Source of the DNA: Topomyia yanbarensis
Lineage: Eukaryota; Arthropoda; Insecta; Diptera; Culicidae
Assembly: GCF_030247195.1 (NCBI RefSeq)
Contig: NC_080670.1
Coordinates: 94,890,916 to 94,954,915 of the forward strand
Length of the DNA stretch: 64,000 bases
Direction of reading: 5' to 3'
Part shown: positions 59,560-64,000 of the stretch, piece after piece
Position numbering within the stretch: the stretch's first letter is position 1
Layout of the letters: every line of letters starts with the position of its first letter
Position numbers and translations under genes: made by a program
Notes under the pieces: generated by a model
Seen by the model: only the letters and a program-made list of their open reading frames with translations
Databases searched by the model: none
Told to the model about the DNA's origin: nothing

Positions 59560-61160
59560 AGCTCAAATTACCGACAAGTAGCTGATCGAGATGGCGAAAA
59601 CCATGAGTGGATTGACCCAGTACCAGCCTCTCATATATCGCTGAAAAAAGCGATATATGAGAACCCGGATATGTTCAGAATGATCCGATAACTGGAAGCG
59701 ACAGAAGCTGATGCTACTTCCGATGCCAGGAAAACTTGAAGATCTTCCAGCGTATAGGTCAATATGTCTCTTGGTACTGCTAGAGAGAGTAATCCTGAAC
59801 AAGCTAACTAAGTACACGGACCGTGAGAACGGCATGTCATGCAATGCGACTTCGTTATAGGCAGGTCTATAGTGAATTCCACCCGAACGGTTGTGGGAGC
59901 TGTGATGACAACAGAGAAAAGGATATCGCTATTGCGTCGTGGTTACCTTAGACGTGAAGAATGCTTCAATAGTACTAGCTAGGAAGCAATCGCCCATTCG
60001 TTGTACAGCATGAGTAACTCTGCAGGATATTACAGAGCTACTTTCAGTACCGAACACTGATCTATGAAACAGACAAGAGAGAATGACAACTACGACTGAC
60101 GTTCCTCGGCCCGACGCTGTGGAACGCAGTGTACGATGGAGTATTAAAGCTGAACCTTCTCAGAGATGTAACGATTTTCGGTTTCGCGAATAATGTGGTA
60201 GTCCAAGTAATCGGAGAATTACTAGAAGAGCTGGAGGCACTCGCCACGGAGACGATTGCCCATCATAAAACAGAGTTTGTGTTTGTGAATGTCTGAACTG
60301 TTGTCTAGAAAGGAATCGCGTATTACCTGTAGGACAGTTGAAACCTGAAAGAGGCAGAGTCAAAGATTGCTTGGATTAACTGCATATGTTGTCACTTACG
60401 ATGACTGCAAGTGCACAGTGTGATTCCGTAGATGTCCGATATGGAAGTCACTGTATAATTAGAGCTCTTAAGTAACCCACCAGGTGTTGACTAGCAGCCG
60501 AAAGACAGCAACAGGCGAAAATCGCGGTCGGAGAACATATCATCGACTCGAACTTTTAAAGTCACGACAATTATGCTAAGGGAAAGACTATGAGAGTAAC
60601 CACAGCTTTGGTTGAGGCGCCAGTGTACCACGAACCATCTGGAATCGCCGGACCGAAGCCCGTGAGCAGACTAGTTACACCGTCAGGAACTAGATCGAGT
60701 GAAGCGCCAGCGGTTGGTCGTCGAGTTTTCAGCGAACCGGAAGCAGCAAACCAGAAGCTTCGCTCCATCCGGCATCGCCGAACCAACATCGCCAAGTACT
60801 GGTTGGCCATTTGAGTAGGATTTATGGACTATCCAAGTAGATTGCGACAAAACTGGGAGCTAAAGGACTCACGCAACGGGCATCGGTATCGGGAGAAATT
60901 CCGCCGCCGAGGAATAAATGACTCACTGAGATGACTCGCGTAAACAGGAACTAAATGGCTCACAGAAACGGGAGCCAAATGGTTCACGGAAGTTTCCCAC
61001 TGCGATTAACCGAATAGGTGTTCGGAGCTAAACGGCTCGAATGTATGCTCTATTGTATCATTTTGTCATAACTTGTCCTGGACAATATATAATCATTTTT
61101 ATACAAAGACATACCTTAAGTACCACCATAAAAGCAAATGGAAATTTCAACAAAAGAAAT
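59560..61160 (+). pseudogene. Tandem duplication of the R1-like relic, unit 2
   Basis: Starts GCTCAAATTACCGACAAG, one base different from unit 1, and repeats the reverse-transcriptase pieces described there, including FLGPTLWNAVYDGVL near 60110 and FGFANNVVV near 60180. The extra 50 bases at 59862-59911 fall just before the first catalytic motif and may be ancestral element sequence lost from unit 1. All inactivating changes that I noticed are shared, so the duplication came after decay. Confidence 0.85.
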
Positions 61161-61430
61161 ATCTCGTGATATCGATCTTGTACAGGGTATCTATCTTCGG
61201 AAAACCTGTTCGGAAGATCAAGAGCTGTGAAAGACCAAATAGTTTTCAACTCTACCACTAGATAGTGCCAGTGATCATGCTATTTTTTGAGTTCACTGTA
61301 TCTCAAGACAGAATCAGTCTCCCCACGATATAACGCTTTGATGCAGTCTCGTGGGGCAGAAGGAAGGAAGAAATGTAAGGACTGTTTAAGTGGTTATGCA
61401 TGAAAGTGAGTCACAGCCAGTGTCAATGCA
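61161..61430. other. Spacer, nothing recognised
   Basis: Short interval to the right of the tandem duplication; no gene seen. Confidence 0.3.
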
Positions 61431-61459
61431 CTTTTGAAACTTTTCAACTTTACTATAAT

Positions 61460-61590
61460 TAACACACATATAGACATTTTCACATCTCGACGAACTGAAT
61501 CTAGTGGTACATGAAACTCGACACTCCGGGTCTAGCTTGACAAGTCGAGTTTCAGAGTGATTGCATTCCTTATATGAAAAAGGCAAATGT
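61460..61590 (-). repeat. Diverged fragment of the GCCTTTCTC family
   Basis: Has CACATCTCGACGAACTGAAT, an ACTCGACACTCCGGGTC version of the core and TTTCAGAGTGATTGCATTCC before a decayed terminal hairpin. The CA tract is nearly gone. Confidence 0.6.
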
Positions 61591-61712
61591 GAACTGATGA
61601 TTCCTGTACGTTTCATAAATCCATACGACTGCACAACAAGATGGGGGAAAATGCAAGTATTTTGAAGATGTACACCGAACAGAGCAAAATGACTATCATG
61701 TACCAAACAAAC

Positions 61713-62050
61713 ACGCAGAAAAATTAGCATATTTAAACCAAAAATATGTGTTATTGAATCCAATCATTTATTGTTTATCACTTTAACAAACAAACTTATT
61801 GGTTCGAAAATATTTTTTTAATAGAACAACAACAAATTTTTGCTTTCAATAAATACATTTTTAGTATTAATAATTTTCTTTTAATTTTAATGAAATAATT
61901 ATTGAAAAACGGAACGATAATTTTGTTTTATTGAAACAATAAATAAATTTTATTGAATTCAATAAATAATTTTATTGTCTCCCGACCAATAATTTAATTT
62001 ATTGAATTTAATGCATAATTTTATTGAACCTACAAATCTTTTTTCTGCGT
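61713..62050. mobile_element. AT-rich MITE with ACGCAGAAAAA ends
   Basis: ACGCAGAAAAA at the left pairs with TTTTTCTGCGT at the right. AAACAAAC and AAACAAAT flank it (7 of 8 bases alike), a probable target duplication. The inside is built from TTATTGAA/TTCAATAA words and is strongly self-complementary. Confidence 0.75.
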
Positions 62051-62158
62051 AAACAAATCTACAAGTTTTCAAACACAAGCAATAAACCAAACCTGCCGTT
62101 TCCACTAGAGCTCGAAAAATTATAGTATTATTCGTGGCATTTAAAACTGGACTCCATG

Positions 62159-62322
62159 AAAGTGCGATTTTTCTTATAAAAGTGCGCTTTTACATTGAAT
62201 CGTTTTCATGTATGAGGCGCACTTATTCCTCGTTGGATAATACATAAGTGCGTAATAGACACCAAGGCGATTCAATGTAAAAGCGCAGTTCTATTCGCGT
62301 TTCCGCACTTTTAGTCGCACTT
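62159..62322. mobile_element. Foldback MITE with AAAGTGCG ends
   Basis: AAAGTGCG...CGCACTTT ends enclose a long inverted pair, GCGCTTTTACATTGAATCG against CGATTCAATGTAAAAGCGC (one mismatch at the outer edge), and GTGCG motifs. About 164 bp. Confidence 0.7.
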
Positions 62323-62885
62323 ATTATATACGCGATGCGCTATATGCACAGAATGTACGTTCGCAAGTTCGCCAGTCCATATGTAAAATGCTACAATCCT
62401 GTTTCTGTACATTGTTATCAAGCAGGGTCATCTTTGACCAATTTTTATGCTTTTTGTATAAAGTCGGTCCATGTGCCACTACAACGGTACGAAAACTATC
62501 CAAGCAACCAAAAGTTCGGATAATACCTAAAAGTACTTCCTAATGTTCATATTAAGTTCTTAGTGATCATTCAAGCTTTTATTGGGAATTTAGAAACAGA
62601 TTAAACCGCTATTAGAAATTGTACTGTTCGGAAAAATATTTAAAACGAAAAACTTCACCATCCCTTCCTTATATGAACTTTTGATTGATTCAATAAAATT
62701 TGCTTGAATTGCTTTAGTAAAACAACCCCGCTATTCGAAATCACCCTGCGGAAACGTCCACGAGAACGATCGCAGGAAAATGTAAAATGAAAAAAATGTG
62801 CTTTTTTTGTTTTAATAAAAATAAATATTTATTTTTTGTTTGCCACCCCCTTCAGAAAAAAATTGTACTTGGACATAATTTTTAA
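62323..62885. other. AT-rich spacer, nothing recognised
   Basis: No supported gene; the short frame at 62335-62523 has no recognisable features. Confidence 0.3.
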
Positions 62886-63470
62886 AAACCTGTTTTAATC
62901 CACCTAGCGGTGCAATTGTGCCTTTCTCATTTCTCTAAACTATGGCACGGAGGCTTTTTATGTTCAACATAATTGTGGAAATGTCCATTAGATTCTTAGT
63001 ACACTTTGCACTTATACACAATGGCATGCCAGCCACGAACTTGATGAGCTACGTGTCGACGGTGAAACACTTGAAACAAAAAAATATCATACTCCATTAG
63101 CCTAATCAGCATTAGATCAATGTTATCTGCTTGCTAACTCATTTTGTCATGCGGGGATGGGTATGTGAGGAGGGCGAAAGTCCCATGAACGAACGACTCC
63201 CCAGCTTAAATTGGTATGCTTTGTAATATAGTGGTGGTTTAAAGATAATGGGGTTGAAAGGGAGGGGTATGAGGTGGTGGTCTGAGGGGTGATTTAAGGA
63301 GATTTTTAAAGGAGGGGAGTGAACAGTAGAGGGGGGTGTAACCCCTCTCCGTAAACCATCAACTACGCCCCTGTTAAAATCCAGAAACCTTATGCGAGTC
63401 GAAAAAAAATTAGGTTGACGTTTTTCAGAGTGATTGCATAACCTTTCTATATGAGAAAGGCAAAAATGTG
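62886..63470 (-). repeat. Composite GCCTTTCTC repeat, inverted partner of 16.5-17.0 kb
   Basis: From AAACCTGTTTTAATCCACCT through GTGCAATTGTGCCTTTCTCA, the body and a G-rich segment near 63340, this is the reverse complement of 16518-16984 with moderate divergence. About 60 bases not present in the 16.5-kb copy precede the first hairpin module. Confidence 0.8.
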
Positions 63471-64000
63471 CAAAATCCAAAAAAGTGAATCTTCGTCAAT
63501 TTTTTTTCGTGTTTGCATCAAATCTCGACGTTTTATGCACCTTGAATACATTTAGCATCAAAAATAAAAATTCTATTTTTAATTTTTCCTATAGTTTTTA
63601 TGAGAAATTTCTGTGTGGCCGCACTCTGAAACCCGTAATTCCGGAACCAGAATTCCGATCGATCCAAAATTCAATAGCAGCCGATGGGAAGGTTGCACCT
63701 TTCATTTGAGACTAAGTTTGGGCAAATCGGTCCAGCCATCTCTGAGAAAAATGAGTGACATTATTTGACACATACGCACATACATACACACACACATACA
63801 CACACATACATACACACATACAGACTTTTTCCGATCTCGACGAACTGAGTCGAATGGGATATGACACTCGGCCCTCCGGGCCGGGATTAGGTTGACGTTT
63901 TTCAGAGTGATTGCATAACCTTTCTATATGAGAAAGGCAAAAATGTGCAAAATCCAAAAAAGTGAATCTTCGTCAATTTTTTTTCGTGTTTGCATCAAAT
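63410..64000 (-). repeat. GCCTTTCTC family modules at the window end
   Basis: Two hairpin modules (CCTTTCTATATGAGAAAGGC near 63440 and 63919) flank a CA-rich tract (63770-63823) and the CTCGGCCCTCCGGGCCGGGA core. The second module is cut by the window end. Confidence 0.8.

Overview
The window is eukaryotic nuclear DNA, most likely from a mosquito and probably a culicine (Aedes-like). The evidence is the mix of BEL/Pao, Ty3/gypsy, CR1/Jockey-like and R1-like retroelements, a tRNA-derived SINE, many short inverted-repeat elements, long TA tracts, and a dispersed repeat with internal CA microsatellites and a GGCCCTCCGGGCC core that I associate with Aedes-type genomes. The species call is inference. 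The window is a stack of nested mobile elements, with one probable host coding exon and relics of a histone gene cluster.

Layout. 0-2.3 kb: decayed histone cluster with H3 (+), H2B (-) and H4 (-) remnants, each still followed by its histone mRNA 3' stem-loop. 2.6-8.6 kb: dispersed repeats, a CCCGA-rich minisatellite and several inverted-repeat elements. 8.6-12.5 kb: a 5'-truncated non-LTR retrotransposon on the minus strand with a long TA tract on each side; a 523-bp hAT-like MITE with a perfect 8-bp target duplication sits in its endonuclease. 12.76-19.68 kb: an old, defective Ty3/gypsy element on the minus strand, delimited by two LTRs and a GTATG duplication, itself filled with later insertions. 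19.7-20.3 kb: a MITE next to a third long TA tract.

21.3-36.6 kb: a second Ty3/gypsy element (+) with an abnormal structure. A roughly 1.33-kb copy of its 3' end, from the last codons of pol to inside the 3' LTR, lies inverted where gag, protease and the start of reverse transcriptase should be. Its left LTR is split by a complete BEL/Pao element (21,465-29,280) that has two apparently identical 658-bp LTRs and one uninterrupted 1759-residue polyprotein; the right LTR preserves the empty site.

36.6-41.2 kb: mostly unique sequence, holding a candidate first coding exon of a proprotein convertase (PC2/amontillado- or furin-like) with a signal peptide and splice donor. 41.2-56.7 kb: two head-to-tail copies of a large unit, each with a 9-bp satellite, relic coding fragments and a non-LTR reverse-transcriptase fragment. 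Copy 1 gained a SINE; the satellite of copy 2 is split by a near full-length CR1-like element (48.9-53.4 kb). 57-61.2 kb: a decayed R1-like element, part of it tandemly duplicated. 61.4-64 kb: short MITEs and an inverted partner of the composite repeat at 15.6-17.0 kb.

Relative ages can be read from the nesting. The BEL insertion is the youngest large event, the gypsy element at 12.8-19.7 kb is old (13 substitutions and one indel between its LTRs), and the histone and R1-like relics are older still or simply more decayed. I see no bacterial-type operons, CRISPR arrays or complete RNA genes.
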